Below, one piece after another: positions 1 to 7,897 of a stretch of DNA of 62,969 nucleotides (position 1 is the first letter of the stretch; each line of letters opens with the position of its first letter). Source of the DNA: SZUA-448 sp964602475 (GTDB taxonomy: Bacteria > Bacillota > Clostridia > Lachnospirales > Lachnospiraceae); assembly GCA_964602475.1 (NCBI GenBank), contig CAZRRN010000010.1, forward strand, positions 1 through 62,969, given 5' to 3'. The notes below the pieces were generated by a model. It searched no databases. It was not told where the DNA came from and was given only the letters and a program-made list of their open reading frames with translations. Position numbers and translations under genes: made by a program.

Positions 1-2
1 AT

Positions 3-74
3 AAACCCATGTCCGATGAACAGTCGGTATTTATAAATAAAATGATGGAAGAAATCTGGGAGGATGGGAAATGA
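3..74 (+). CDS. sbcD: C-terminal tail of the gene before sbcC, probably sbcD (partial)
   Basis: The window opens inside a reading frame of 23 codons. It ends at TGA 72-74, overlapping the sbcC start codon as ATGA (ATG at 71). The visible tail is acidic and helical and carries no motif. The identification rests on position: SbcD, the Mre11-type nuclease subunit, is normally encoded directly upstream of SbcC and translationally coupled to it. The 5' part lies outside the window. Confidence 0.6.
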   Translation, partial: KPMSDEQSVFINKMMEEIWEDGK

Positions 75-2869
75 GACCAGTCAGATTGATTATGTCTGCG
101 TTCGGACCGTATGCAGGCAGAACGGAGATTGAACTTGGCAGGCTCGGAACAAACGGACTTTACCTGATTACCGGAGATACCGGAGCAGGAAAAACAACAA
201 TCTTTGATGCGATTACCTATGCTCTGTACGGGGAAGCCAGTGGAGACTCTCGTGAAGCGGATATGTTTCGTTCCAAATATGCAGAGACCGATGTTCCGAC
301 GGAGGTCGAACTGACCTTTCTCTATGCCGGTAAAGAGTATCTTATTAAACGAAATCCGGAATACAGTCGTCCGAAATCCCGAGGAGAGGGGATGACGCTT
401 GAAAAGGCAAACGCAGAGCTGTATTATCCGGACGGAAGAATAATAACTAAACAGAAAGAGGTCAATGCAGCGGTTACCGAGATTATGGGTATCGACCGAA
501 ATCAATTTACCCAGATTTCTATGATTGCACAAGGGGATTTTCTAAAACTACTGCTTGCTACGACAGAAGATCGTAAAAAAATATTTCGAAAGATTTTCCG
601 GACACAGAACTACCAGCTGTTGCAAGACCGTTTGAAAGCTGAAGCTGCCGGGTTGAAGAATGAATATGAAAAGGCATCAGAGGGGCTAAAGCAATACATT
701 AACGGAATCCTCTGTGATGAGGAGGATATCTTATCCCTGCGGGTTGGTCAGGCAAAAGAGAACCGGCTGACCTCGGAGGAACTCTGTGAGCTTCTGCAGG
801 AGCTGATACAAAAGGATGAAGGGATATTGTGCTGCCTGAGGGAGCAGGAAGAAGAACTGAATGTCAAGAAAGAAAACACCGTGAAAGCGTTATCGGCTGC
901 AGAGGCACAGCAAACAGCAGAAAATACGCTAAAAGAATTTGAAGAGCAGCTGCGCAGACTGCTGCCAAAACTGAATGAATACATAGACTCTCTGAAAACG
1001 GAGCAGGATAAGAAACCGGAGATGGAGCACTTGCAAAGGGAAATTGCGGAACGAAAAGCGCAGCTCCCTGATTATACGACACTTGATGAGCTGATTCAAG
1101 GGCTCAAAGCATTTGAGAGGAAGGCTCGCGAGCTGACTCTGAAGCTGACTGAAGACCAAGACAAACTTCAAACACTGCAGATACAAAAGGAAAGCATTAA
1201 GAAGGAGCTAAAGGAGCTGGCCGACAGCGGAGAGGAAAGAGTCTGCTTAGAAGCGAAGAAAAAAGAGGCGGAAAGCAGAAGAGATATTTTGGTTTCAATA
1301 CAAAGCGCCCGTAAGGATGCTGAAAAGTATGCAGAGATGCTGCAGGATGCGCAGAAGGACTATAAAGAAAAATCCATGAAAGCAGAACAAAAAAAGACGG
1401 TTTATAATCTGATGAATAAAAGTTATCTTGATGGACAAGCAGGAATTCTGGCGGAGCTGTTAATTGACGGAGAACCCTGTCCGGTTTGTGGGTCGAAAGA
1501 TCATCCTAAGAAGGCGGTAAATCACGAACAGGTACCGACGAAGGAGGAACTGGAGCTTGCAAAGCTGCAAGCGGAAGATACCGCCAAAAGAGCGGAAAGA
1601 GCAAGTGAGACGGCGGGAAACCTAAAAGGTATTTACGAAGAGAAGAAGGATACAGTTCTAAAGCGCGCGAACGAGTTCCTGCCCGCTGCAGGGTATGAAA
1701 CTCTCGATTTGGAACTGAATCTTGAATTAACCAAGATTTCATCGGAAATAACAGTACTTTTATCGTCGGTTTCTAACGCGCAGAAAAGAGCTGACAGAAA
1801 GAAAAAGCTGGAGGATAGCCTTCCTGATAAGGAAAGCTGTATTACTACGCTTATCGATGTAATAAGTAAAACCAATGCCGAACTTGGTATCAATATGAAT
1901 GATAATACAACAACAACCGGACGTATCCTTGAACTTAAGAACCGGTTGGCATTCGAAAGCGGAACGGCTGCCCAAAACGATATTTCAAGCAGAGAAAACC
2001 GGCTGAAGAGCAACAGAGCTGCACTTGATCAGGCGGAGAAAGCCTATAATGACTGCAGTCTGGAAATCGAAAGACTGAAGGGTCAGATAGAGGCGCAGGA
2101 AAAGCTGCTGAAGAGTCAGATGGAAGTACAGGAAGAGCTGCTGAAAGGTCAGCAAAGATTAGGTGCGGAGGAAGCAAAGGAACGGCAGCGAGATCTAAAA
2201 GAACAGTCAAAGAGGCTTGCGGAGCAGAAGGAGACAGTGACTACCCGTATTTCCGTTAACAGAACCGCACAGAACAATATCTTCGGGAAGCTCTTGAAGG
2301 CAAAGGAAATCCAGGATCGGAGTTCCTGGGTGAAAGCGCTGTCGGACACCGCTAACGGAACGGTTAGCGGAAAAGAAAAGATTATGCTTGAGACCTACAT
2401 ACAGATGACGTATTTTGATCGGATCATTGGTCGCGCAAATACGCGTTTCATGATTATGTCAGGCGGACAATATGAGATGAAACGGCGGAAGGAAGCACAG
2501 AACAACCAGAGTCAGAGCGGACTTGAACTTGATATTGTTGATCATTACAATGGTACAGAGCGCAGTGTAAAAACGCTTTCCGGTGGTGAATCCTTTAAGG
2601 CTTCCCTGTCTCTTGCGCTTGGATTGTCAGATGAAATCCAGTCTTCTGCCGGCGGAATATGTCTGGATACAATGTTTGTTGACGAGGGATTTGGTTCTCT
2701 CGATGAGGAGTCCCTTGAACAGGCGATGAAAGCATTGAGCGGGCTCGCCGATGGAAATCGTTTGGTCGGTATCATTTCCCATGTTTCGGAGCTAAAAAGC
2801 AGGATTGATAAACAGCTGGTTGTTACCAAGGAAGCTTCCGGCGGAAGCCGCGTGGAAATTGTTGTATAG
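71..2869 (+). CDS. sbcC: Exonuclease SbcC, Rad50-type ATPase subunit
   Basis: This is the ATPase subunit of the SbcCD nuclease, which opens hairpins and processes blocked DNA ends during repair and replication. The 932-residue protein has the usual split-ABC layout. A Walker A motif (GDTGAGKT, about residues 35-42) sits in the N-terminal half. A long Glu/Lys/Gln-rich coiled coil follows (about 200-800), with a CPVC zinc hook at 470-473 at its apex. The C-terminal half has the LSGGES signature at 836-841 and a Walker B/D-loop ending DEGFGSLDEES. The start is preceded by GGAGG with a 7-base spacer and overlaps the upstream stop as ATGA, suggesting translational coupling to sbcD. It converges on the galactanase gene with only 9 bases between the two stops. 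Confidence 0.97.
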   Translation: MRPVRLIMSAFGPYAGRTEIELGRLGTNGLYLITGDTGAGKTTIFDAITYALYGEASGDSREADMFRSKYAETDVPTEVELTFLYAGKEYLIKRNPEYSRPKSRGEGMTLEKANAELYYPDGRIITKQKEVNAAVTEIMGIDRNQFTQISMIAQGDFLKLLLATTEDRKKIFRKIFRTQNYQLLQDRLKAEAAGLKNEYEKASEGLKQYINGILCDEEDILSLRVGQAKENRLTSEELCELLQELIQKDEGILCCLREQEEELNVKKENTVKALSAAEAQQTAENTLKEFEEQLRRLLPKLNEYIDSLKTEQDKKPEMEHLQREIAERKAQLPDYTTLDELIQGLKAFERKARELTLKLTEDQDKLQTLQIQKESIKKELKELADSGEERVCLEAKKKEAESRRDILVSIQSARKDAEKYAEMLQDAQKDYKEKSMKAEQKKTVYNLMNKSYLDGQAGILAELLIDGEPCPVCGSKDHPKKAVNHEQVPTKEELELAKLQAEDTAKRAERASETAGNLKGIYEEKKDTVLKRANEFLPAAGYETLDLELNLELTKISSEITVLLSSVSNAQKRADRKKKLEDSLPDKESCITTLIDVISKTNAELGINMNDNTTTTGRILELKNRLAFESGTAAQNDISSRENRLKSNRAALDQAEKAYNDCSLEIERLKGQIEAQEKLLKSQMEVQEELLKGQQRLGAEEAKERQRDLKEQSKRLAEQKETVTTRISVNRTAQNNIFGKLLKAKEIQDRSSWVKALSDTANGTVSGKEKIMLETYIQMTYFDRIIGRANTRFMIMSGGQYEMKRRKEAQNNQSQSGLELDIVDHYNGTERSVKTLSGGESFKASLSLALGLSDEIQSSAGGICLDTMFVDEGFGSLDEESLEQAMKALSGLADGNRLVGIISHVSELKSRIDKQLVVTKEASGGSRVEIVV

Positions 2870-2878
2870 AACAGCAGA

Positions 2879-4729
2879 TCAGTCTGAGATCCGGTAGAGC
2901 GCAAAGTCATCCACCGTTCCCCAGCTTCCTGCGTTTGTTTTTGCGCGAACGCCGATGGTAACCGTACCGTCAGTCACCTGAATTCCGGAAACAACCGGAT
3001 TCTTCCAGTCAGTATAGGTAGTCAGCCAAAAGGGACAGTTTATTTCGGTACCGGAGCTGACTGCGTACAGTTCGAAAGTCGAAGATGAGACAGTATCACC
3101 ACCCTGCGAATACGCTGTCAGAAGGTAGGTTCCGGGCTCAAGTCCTGTGATGATTTGTTCCATAGAGAATTCCATTTCGCTTACGGAATAAAAATGAAAG
3201 GACAGTTTTCCGGAGAAGGCATCCTCTGTCTTACGAAAAAAGTCGGTTGGATTGGCTGTTCCGACATAAGAAACCTTCCACATGGAGGTGTCGGCGGCTT
3301 CAAAGCCCGGATTAATCACATAGTTTGTAAGTTCCGAAAAATCAAGCACTCCCTCAGTAAAAGAGTCCTGATGCGTAGGAGTATAATCCGTCGCAGAGGA
3401 CGGGGTGGTGCCGTATTTCAGGTATTTGAACAAATTGAGAGAAGCGAGCGGGTACCCGTTAAAATCAAACATTGCCTGATTGTCCCAAGAACAGCCACCA
3501 TAGTACAAACCGGCATCCTCCGGATCGTAATCTGAGGCATAGCTGCTCGCCCAGCCGCTCCCATATGTCTCCCACATTACAGCGTTTGTGGATGCCTGTG
3601 AACCGACCGGAATCCAGGTTCCCTCCCAGTAAAAGATACCGGAGGCGCCTGCCTCATTTGCTGCTGTGATTATATCGCGGATCATGCTTGTCTGTCCCTG
3701 AACCGTGGCGGGGTAACCGTCGACCAGATCGCTGATGCCGACGAGACTGTTGCTGCTTCCATCTCCGTCCTGCGAAGTGTAGCAGTAAGAGGTCTCGGCG
3801 ATTATAACTTTCTTGCCGAAGGTTTCCCGGATCTTCTTAACTACAGTCTGCATATTTGTCATACTGCCGTCCCAAAACGGGTAATAGGACAGACCGATTA
3901 TATCATAATCCAGTTCATTTACTGACAGGTTTTCTATGAGTGAATAAAGTTTTGCAGGCTGATTGATCTTGGTATAATGAACCACAATTTGAATCTCCTG
4001 ACAATATTCTGCTGAAATCTCCCGAACGGCACGGCTTCCTGCTTTTAGCAGCTCTGTAATTACAGAAAGATCGGTTTCGCCGGACATACCATAGTTGATT
4101 TCGTTACCAATCTGAACCATTCCGACATCAACACCCTGATCAAGAAGCTGTTGCAGAGAGGTTCTTGTATAATCGTAAAGGGCGGTACACTTTTCCTCTG
4201 CTGTCATACCCTCCCATGACTTCGGTGCGTGCTGTCGTTTTGGATCTGCCCAGAAATCTGAATAGTGAAAATCAATACATACTTTCATTCCATATTTTGT
4301 AGCACGCTGCCCAAGGCATGCAGCTGTAAAAAGGTCGTTGTTTCCACCACCGTATCCATTACCATCTTCATCATAAGGATCGTTCCAGACCCTAAGCCGG
4401 ATGTAATTGACACCGGCTTGCGCCAGAGTCAGAAAAACATCCTGTTCTTCATTGTCAAAGCCAAAATAAGATACACCGCTGTTCTCCAGAACAAGAACAG
4501 AGGAAGCGTCCATTCCGCGGATAAAATCATCTGAAATACCCTCTACTGCTTCGACATATACCGTAGAATTCTCCGGTCCGGTTGGAAAAATCAGAGAAAC
4601 CGTGTCTGCTCCGGGAGCCAAGGTTACAGCAGGTTGTTTTGTGTCGGTAAGGCTACAACCCCATAAAAGTGTGGAACAGATAAAAATACAGGTAAAAACA
4701 ATCAAATGTTTGAAGCGGTTCTGTTTCAT
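2879..4729 (-). CDS. GH53 arabinogalactan endo-beta-1,4-galactanase, lipoprotein, with C-terminal galactan-binding-like domain
   Basis: This predicted surface lipoprotein cuts beta-1,4-galactan side chains of pectin. I chose the start at 4729 rather than the upstream in-frame ATG at 4792 because GGAGG lies 6 bases before it and a lipoprotein signal begins there (lipobox LLWGC, Cys25). The GH53 domain covers about residues 60-420. Its acid/base Glu210 is in QIGNEINYG and its nucleophile Glu312 is in IIAETSY. The last ~150 residues, starting at NPGFE, form a jelly-roll-like domain. They resemble the CBM61 galactan-binding modules often found behind GH53; this is recollection, not a search result. 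No sugar transporter or regulator lies next to it. Together with the GH10 xylanase at 47.8 kb it points to a plant-fibre lifestyle. Confidence 0.93.
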   Translation of the reverse strand: MKQNRFKHLIVFTCIFICSTLLWGCSLTDTKQPAVTLAPGADTVSLIFPTGPENSTVYVEAVEGISDDFIRGMDASSVLVLENSGVSYFGFDNEEQDVFLTLAQAGVNYIRLRVWNDPYDEDGNGYGGGNNDLFTAACLGQRATKYGMKVCIDFHYSDFWADPKRQHAPKSWEGMTAEEKCTALYDYTRTSLQQLLDQGVDVGMVQIGNEINYGMSGETDLSVITELLKAGSRAVREISAEYCQEIQIVVHYTKINQPAKLYSLIENLSVNELDYDIIGLSYYPFWDGSMTNMQTVVKKIRETFGKKVIIAETSYCYTSQDGDGSSNSLVGISDLVDGYPATVQGQTSMIRDIITAANEAGASGIFYWEGTWIPVGSQASTNAVMWETYGSGWASSYASDYDPEDAGLYYGGCSWDNQAMFDFNGYPLASLNLFKYLKYGTTPSSATDYTPTHQDSFTEGVLDFSELTNYVINPGFEAADTSMWKVSYVGTANPTDFFRKTEDAFSGKLSFHFYSVSEMEFSMEQIITGLEPGTYLLTAYSQGGDTVSSSTFELYAVSSGTEINCPFWLTTYTDWKNPVVSGIQVTDGTVTIGVRAKTNAGSWGTVDDFALYRISD

Positions 4730-4869
4730 AAATTCCTCCGTTTTGAAGTGCAGTATAGGGTTTTGCCAAGGGTATATATCCTGAAAGCGCAACCGATTGC
4801 GCTTTGCTTTACTTAATTATACAACAGTTAACCGGATGTTTCAACTGTCAGTTTATTCGCCAATCGGCA

Positions 4870-4898
4870 TTGCTATTCAAAGCATTTTCGTGTACAAT
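4870..4898 (+). promoter_or_regulatory. SigmaA promoter for the zinc-ribbon protein gene
   Basis: TTGCTA (4870-4875), a 17-base spacer and TACAAT (4893-4898), with TG one base before the -10 box (extended -10). It lies 45 bases before the start codon. The segment around the -10 (TTCGTGTACAATG) recurs in the promoter at 59510. Confidence 0.7.
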
Positions 4899-4942
4899 GT
4901 TCGTTAAGGTTTATACTAAACATATAATATACGGAGAAAATC

Positions 4943-6082
4943 ATGGCAAACTATGTGATGGGTTACTGGGACTGTAAGTCCTGCGGTGCCAGCGTAAAGG
5001 GTACCGAAAAATTCTGCAGTAAATGCGGACAGGCAAAGGCTGCAGATGTGAAGTATTACATGAAAGAAAAGGAAGCTCTGTCGGAGGAAGAGGCGGCAAA
5101 GCTGAATACCAATCCGGACTGGCTCTGTGAATTCTGCGGTACATATAATTCCGACAGTGAGACGAATTGTACGTCCTGCGGTGCAGGACGCGGATCAAAA
5201 AATAGCGATTATTTTGATATCAATAAGGATCGGGAACGTATTCATGAGAAAGATACGACCCGCTGGGAGTGTTCTTCCTGCCATGTTTTGAATGAAGCAG
5301 AGACAGAAAGCTGTGTCAACTGTGGAGCGCCGAAGTCAGATGCTGTCAAACCGGAGGAGAAAAAGGAGCCGGTGGCTCAGAACGTTAAGCCGGCAGCCAA
5401 GAGTCATAAAAAGCTGGGGCTGATTCTCGGAATCGCAGGAGTTGCTTTGCTTGCAATTCTTGTGGTGATGCTGATGCCTAAGGTGAAGACACTAAAGGTG
5501 GAGAACTTCCGATGGGCGACTACGGTTACAGTCGAGGAGCTGTTAACTTATCAGGAGGACGACTGGAGTGTTCCGGACGGCGGCAGAATCTATGATGAAA
5601 AAACAGAGCATTATGCGGATGATCCGATTTATGAGGAACGTACGAGAGAAGTAACGACAGAAGAAATTGTTGGGTATGATACATCAACGGAATACAGGGA
5701 TACGGGGAGCGGAGTATTTGAAAGCTATGAAGTGAGCACACCAATTTACGGACCGGTTACACGAACAGAGACATATCAGGAGATTGTAGGATATACCCCG
5801 GTTTATAAGACAAAATACTATTATGAGATTGACCGATGGACATATGATTGTGAATACAAGGAAGAGGGAAACGACCAGTCTCCGTATTACACTGAAGTTA
5901 CTCTTGGTGAGAATGAACGCCAGAGTGAATCTGCAGAGTATTATGTTACAATGGGTACAGGAGAAGATGATTCTGTTGAATACGCAATTGAATATGAGAA
6001 TTGGCTGGCAATGGAGAAAGGCGGAACCTATAAAGTCAAAATCGAGTCCGGAGATACAATTACGGAAATTATTGTGGAGTAA
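4943..6082 (+). CDS. Multi-zinc-ribbon membrane protein with two RanBP2-type zinc fingers
   Basis: The function is unknown. The first ~130 residues contain three Cys4 modules: a CKSCG...CSKCG ribbon, then two segments matching the RanBP2-type finger pattern W-x-C-x2-C-x3-N-x6-C-x2-C (WLCEFCGTYN...CTSCG and WECSSCHVLN...CVNCG). A charged linker leads to a single transmembrane segment (about 158-176). A ~190-residue C-terminal domain rich in Tyr, Glu and Thr follows. The zinc modules are therefore probably cytoplasmic and the C-terminal domain outside. GGAG lies 7 bases before the ATG. It has its own promoter and runs into the histidine phosphatase gene. RanBP2-type fingers bind RNA or protein in eukaryotes; in bacteria their role is not established. 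Confidence 0.75.
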   Translation: MANYVMGYWDCKSCGASVKGTEKFCSKCGQAKAADVKYYMKEKEALSEEEAAKLNTNPDWLCEFCGTYNSDSETNCTSCGAGRGSKNSDYFDINKDRERIHEKDTTRWECSSCHVLNEAETESCVNCGAPKSDAVKPEEKKEPVAQNVKPAAKSHKKLGLILGIAGVALLAILVVMLMPKVKTLKVENFRWATTVTVEELLTYQEDDWSVPDGGRIYDEKTEHYADDPIYEERTREVTTEEIVGYDTSTEYRDTGSGVFESYEVSTPIYGPVTRTETYQEIVGYTPVYKTKYYYEIDRWTYDCEYKEEGNDQSPYYTEVTLGENERQSESAEYYVTMGTGEDDSVEYAIEYENWLAMEKGGTYKVKIESGDTITEIIVE

Positions 6083-6084
6083 TT

Positions 6085-6128
6085 TCACCGCATGAAGGTT
6101 TGGAACTCACCGCATGAAGGTTTGGAAC
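6085..6128 (+). repeat. Perfect tandem duplication of 22 bases spanning a stop codon region
   Basis: Two head-to-tail identical copies of a 22-base unit (6085-6106 and 6107-6128), beginning TCACCGCATGAAGG. They lie immediately downstream of the zinc-ribbon stop codon, in the leader of the histidine phosphatase gene. The unit's start resembles the 3' end of the leader elements at 54.78 and 56.95 kb (TCACCGCATGGAGG). Confidence 0.85.
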
Positions 6129-6129
6129 G

Positions 6130-6172
6130 GAGGAACGAGCGGGTAAGCCCAGAGAGATTCGTTCGATACAGT
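6130..6172 (+). promoter_or_regulatory. Shine-Dalgarno separated from the start codon by a hairpin
   Basis: GGAGG (6129-6133) is followed directly by a hairpin whose base is AACGA (6134-6138) with TCGTT (6159-6163) and whose inner stem is GGG/CCC (6141-6143 with 6148-6150). Nine bases then lead to ATG 6173. No Shine-Dalgarno lies closer to the start. Folded, the spacing is 9 bases; unfolded it is 39. Confidence 0.5.
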
Positions 6173-6886
6173 ATGAATATTGTTTTTATCAGACATGGAG
6201 ACCCAGATTATTCGATCGATTCCCTGACTGAAAAAGGAGTTCGGGAAGCAGAGCTGCTGCGTGTCCGGATGAATCGTGTCGGAGCAGCGGATTATTACTG
6301 TTCTCCGCTTGGTCGAGCAAGAAAGACGGCGGAAATCGCACTTGCAGACAAAATGGTTATGCCGGAAACGCTGGAGTGGATGCAGGAATTTTATCATCCG
6401 GTTCTTGATCCGAAGACCGGGAAAAGAAGAATAGAGTGGGATTTTTTTCCGTCCTTCTGGACGACGATACCGGAGCTTTACGATAAGGATCGGTGGTATC
6501 AGACGGAGCTGATGCAGAGCGGTGAGGTTTCACAGGAATATCTTCGTGTAACCGGATGCTTTGATGAATTTCTGAAGAGATATGGATACCATAAAGAGAA
6601 TGGTTATTACAGGGCGGAACCGGGGAGCGACAAAACGGTGATTATTTTCTGCCACCTTGGAATCCAGTTTGTTCTGCTCGGATATCTGACAGGGATTTCA
6701 CCGTTATTGTTGTGGCAGGGCTTTTTTGTTGCACCGACCTCGGTAACGATGATTACCTCGGAAGAACGCGAAACCGGAATTGCCGCATTCCGCTGTCGGG
6801 CAGTCGGAGACACAGCGCATTTGTATATGGGTGGGGAGCCGACATCGGATTCCGGTTTATTCCCTCGCAACAGCCTGACAATCTGA
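6173..6886 (+). CDS. Histidine phosphatase family protein (phosphoglycerate mutase-like)
   Basis: A cytoplasmic phosphatase of the histidine phosphatase superfamily, 237 residues. The phospho-accepting RHG motif is at the very N-terminus (FIRHGDPDY). The second conserved His lies in the late segment IIFCHLG. The start at 6173 is chosen because the family begins directly with this strand; the open frame extends 27 codons upstream to 6092 through the tandem repeat, but that part has no family likeness. Substrate is unknown; relatives act on sugar phosphates, nucleotides or cobalamin precursors. It precedes a Cof-type HAD phosphatase by 53 bases, so the two may form a small phosphatase operon with the zinc-ribbon gene. 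Confidence 0.88.
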   Translation: MNIVFIRHGDPDYSIDSLTEKGVREAELLRVRMNRVGAADYYCSPLGRARKTAEIALADKMVMPETLEWMQEFYHPVLDPKTGKRRIEWDFFPSFWTTIPELYDKDRWYQTELMQSGEVSQEYLRVTGCFDEFLKRYGYHKENGYYRAEPGSDKTVIIFCHLGIQFVLLGYLTGISPLLLWQGFFVAPTSVTMITSEERETGIAAFRCRAVGDTAHLYMGGEPTSDSGLFPRNSLTI

Positions 6887-6939
6887 CGACAATCGAACAC
6901 TAACTATACTGACTGATAATCTAAAACCGGAGGACCAAG

Positions 6940-7782
6940 ATGAAGACACTGTATGTATCCGATCTGGACGGAACGCTGCTGAACCGTGAATCGCGCCTGT
7001 CGGCTGCAACCTTAGGGATTCTGAATCGTCTGATTGAAGAAGGGATGAGGTTCACCTTTGCTACCGCAAGATCCATGGAATCTTCAATGAAGGTGACCGG
7101 CGGACTGTTGCGCAGGTATCCGGTAGTGGCATACAACGGTGCGGTTCTGTATGACAGCCTTGGGACGACACGTCTGGATACACAGTTATTCTTGCCGGAA
7201 CAAAGACAGCAGGTTAGGAAGGATATGAAGCGGTTTCGTCTGTCACCGATTGTTTACGCTTTTGTGAACGGAAAAGAATCCGTATCCTTTCTTCCTCAGA
7301 AGATCAATACCGGAACTTGGAATTATATTGACAGCCGTCGTGGCGACAAACGTCTTCGTCCGGTATTTACAGAGGATGAGCTGTATGACGGAGAGGTGTT
7401 TTATTATACGGCCATAGGAACAAGGGGGGAGCTTTCCGGTCTGCAGGAACAGTACCGGGAGAAAGCGGGCTTTCGATGTACCTTTCAGAAGGAGCTCTAT
7501 GAGAGCGAGGATTACTGGTGTGAGATTATGTCTTCGGAGTCTACAAAGGCGCTTGGAATCCGGCGGTTGATGAAGTATCTTGAATGTGACCGGATTGTCA
7601 GTTTCGGGGATATGTCAAATGACCTGCCGATGTTTCGCATTTCAGATGAAAGCTATGCGGTGGAAAATGCCGAAGCTGAACTGAAAAGAGAAGCAACCGG
7701 AGTGATCGCGTCAAATGAGCAGGATGGTGTTGCCAGGTGGCTTCAGAAGTACTGGAACAGAGAGGAAGAAAGCAGAACCTAG
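6940..7782 (+). CDS. Cof-type HAD-IIB family phosphatase
   Basis: A haloacid-dehalogenase-type phosphatase of the Cof/YwpJ group, 280 residues, cytoplasmic, probably acting on sugar phosphates or flavin nucleotides. Motif I is DLDGTLLN near residue 9. Motif II is the Thr in FATARSM. The motif III Lys lies in SSESTKALGI. Motif IV is FGDMSNDLPMF. The cap domain lies between motifs II and III as in class IIB. GGAGG sits 7 bases before ATG. A bidirectional terminator follows at 7819. Confidence 0.92.
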   Translation: MKTLYVSDLDGTLLNRESRLSAATLGILNRLIEEGMRFTFATARSMESSMKVTGGLLRRYPVVAYNGAVLYDSLGTTRLDTQLFLPEQRQQVRKDMKRFRLSPIVYAFVNGKESVSFLPQKINTGTWNYIDSRRGDKRLRPVFTEDELYDGEVFYYTAIGTRGELSGLQEQYREKAGFRCTFQKELYESEDYWCEIMSSESTKALGIRRLMKYLECDRIVSFGDMSNDLPMFRISDESYAVENAEAELKREATGVIASNEQDGVARWLQKYWNREEESRT

Positions 7783-7818
7783 TGAGAGGTTTCTTCTAAA
7801 TAACAGATGATACAGGAA

Positions 7819-7852
7819 AAACTCCCGGGCAAATGAAACTGTCCGGGAGTTT
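7819..7852. terminator. Bidirectional hairpin terminator between the HAD gene and gpmI
   Basis: The inverted repeat ACTCCCGG (7821-7828) / CCGGGAGT (7843-7850) is flanked by A-runs on the left and Ts on the right. It can stop transcripts arriving from both sides of this convergent pair. Confidence 0.8.
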
Positions 7853-7897
7853 ACTCGATTTCTGGCTATAAGTGTTAACAAGGAATAAAGTATGGAT

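Noticed and set aside
5823..6095. 90-codon plus-strand frame inside the zinc-ribbon gene
   Set aside because: It lies wholly within another convincing frame and has no start signal or family.
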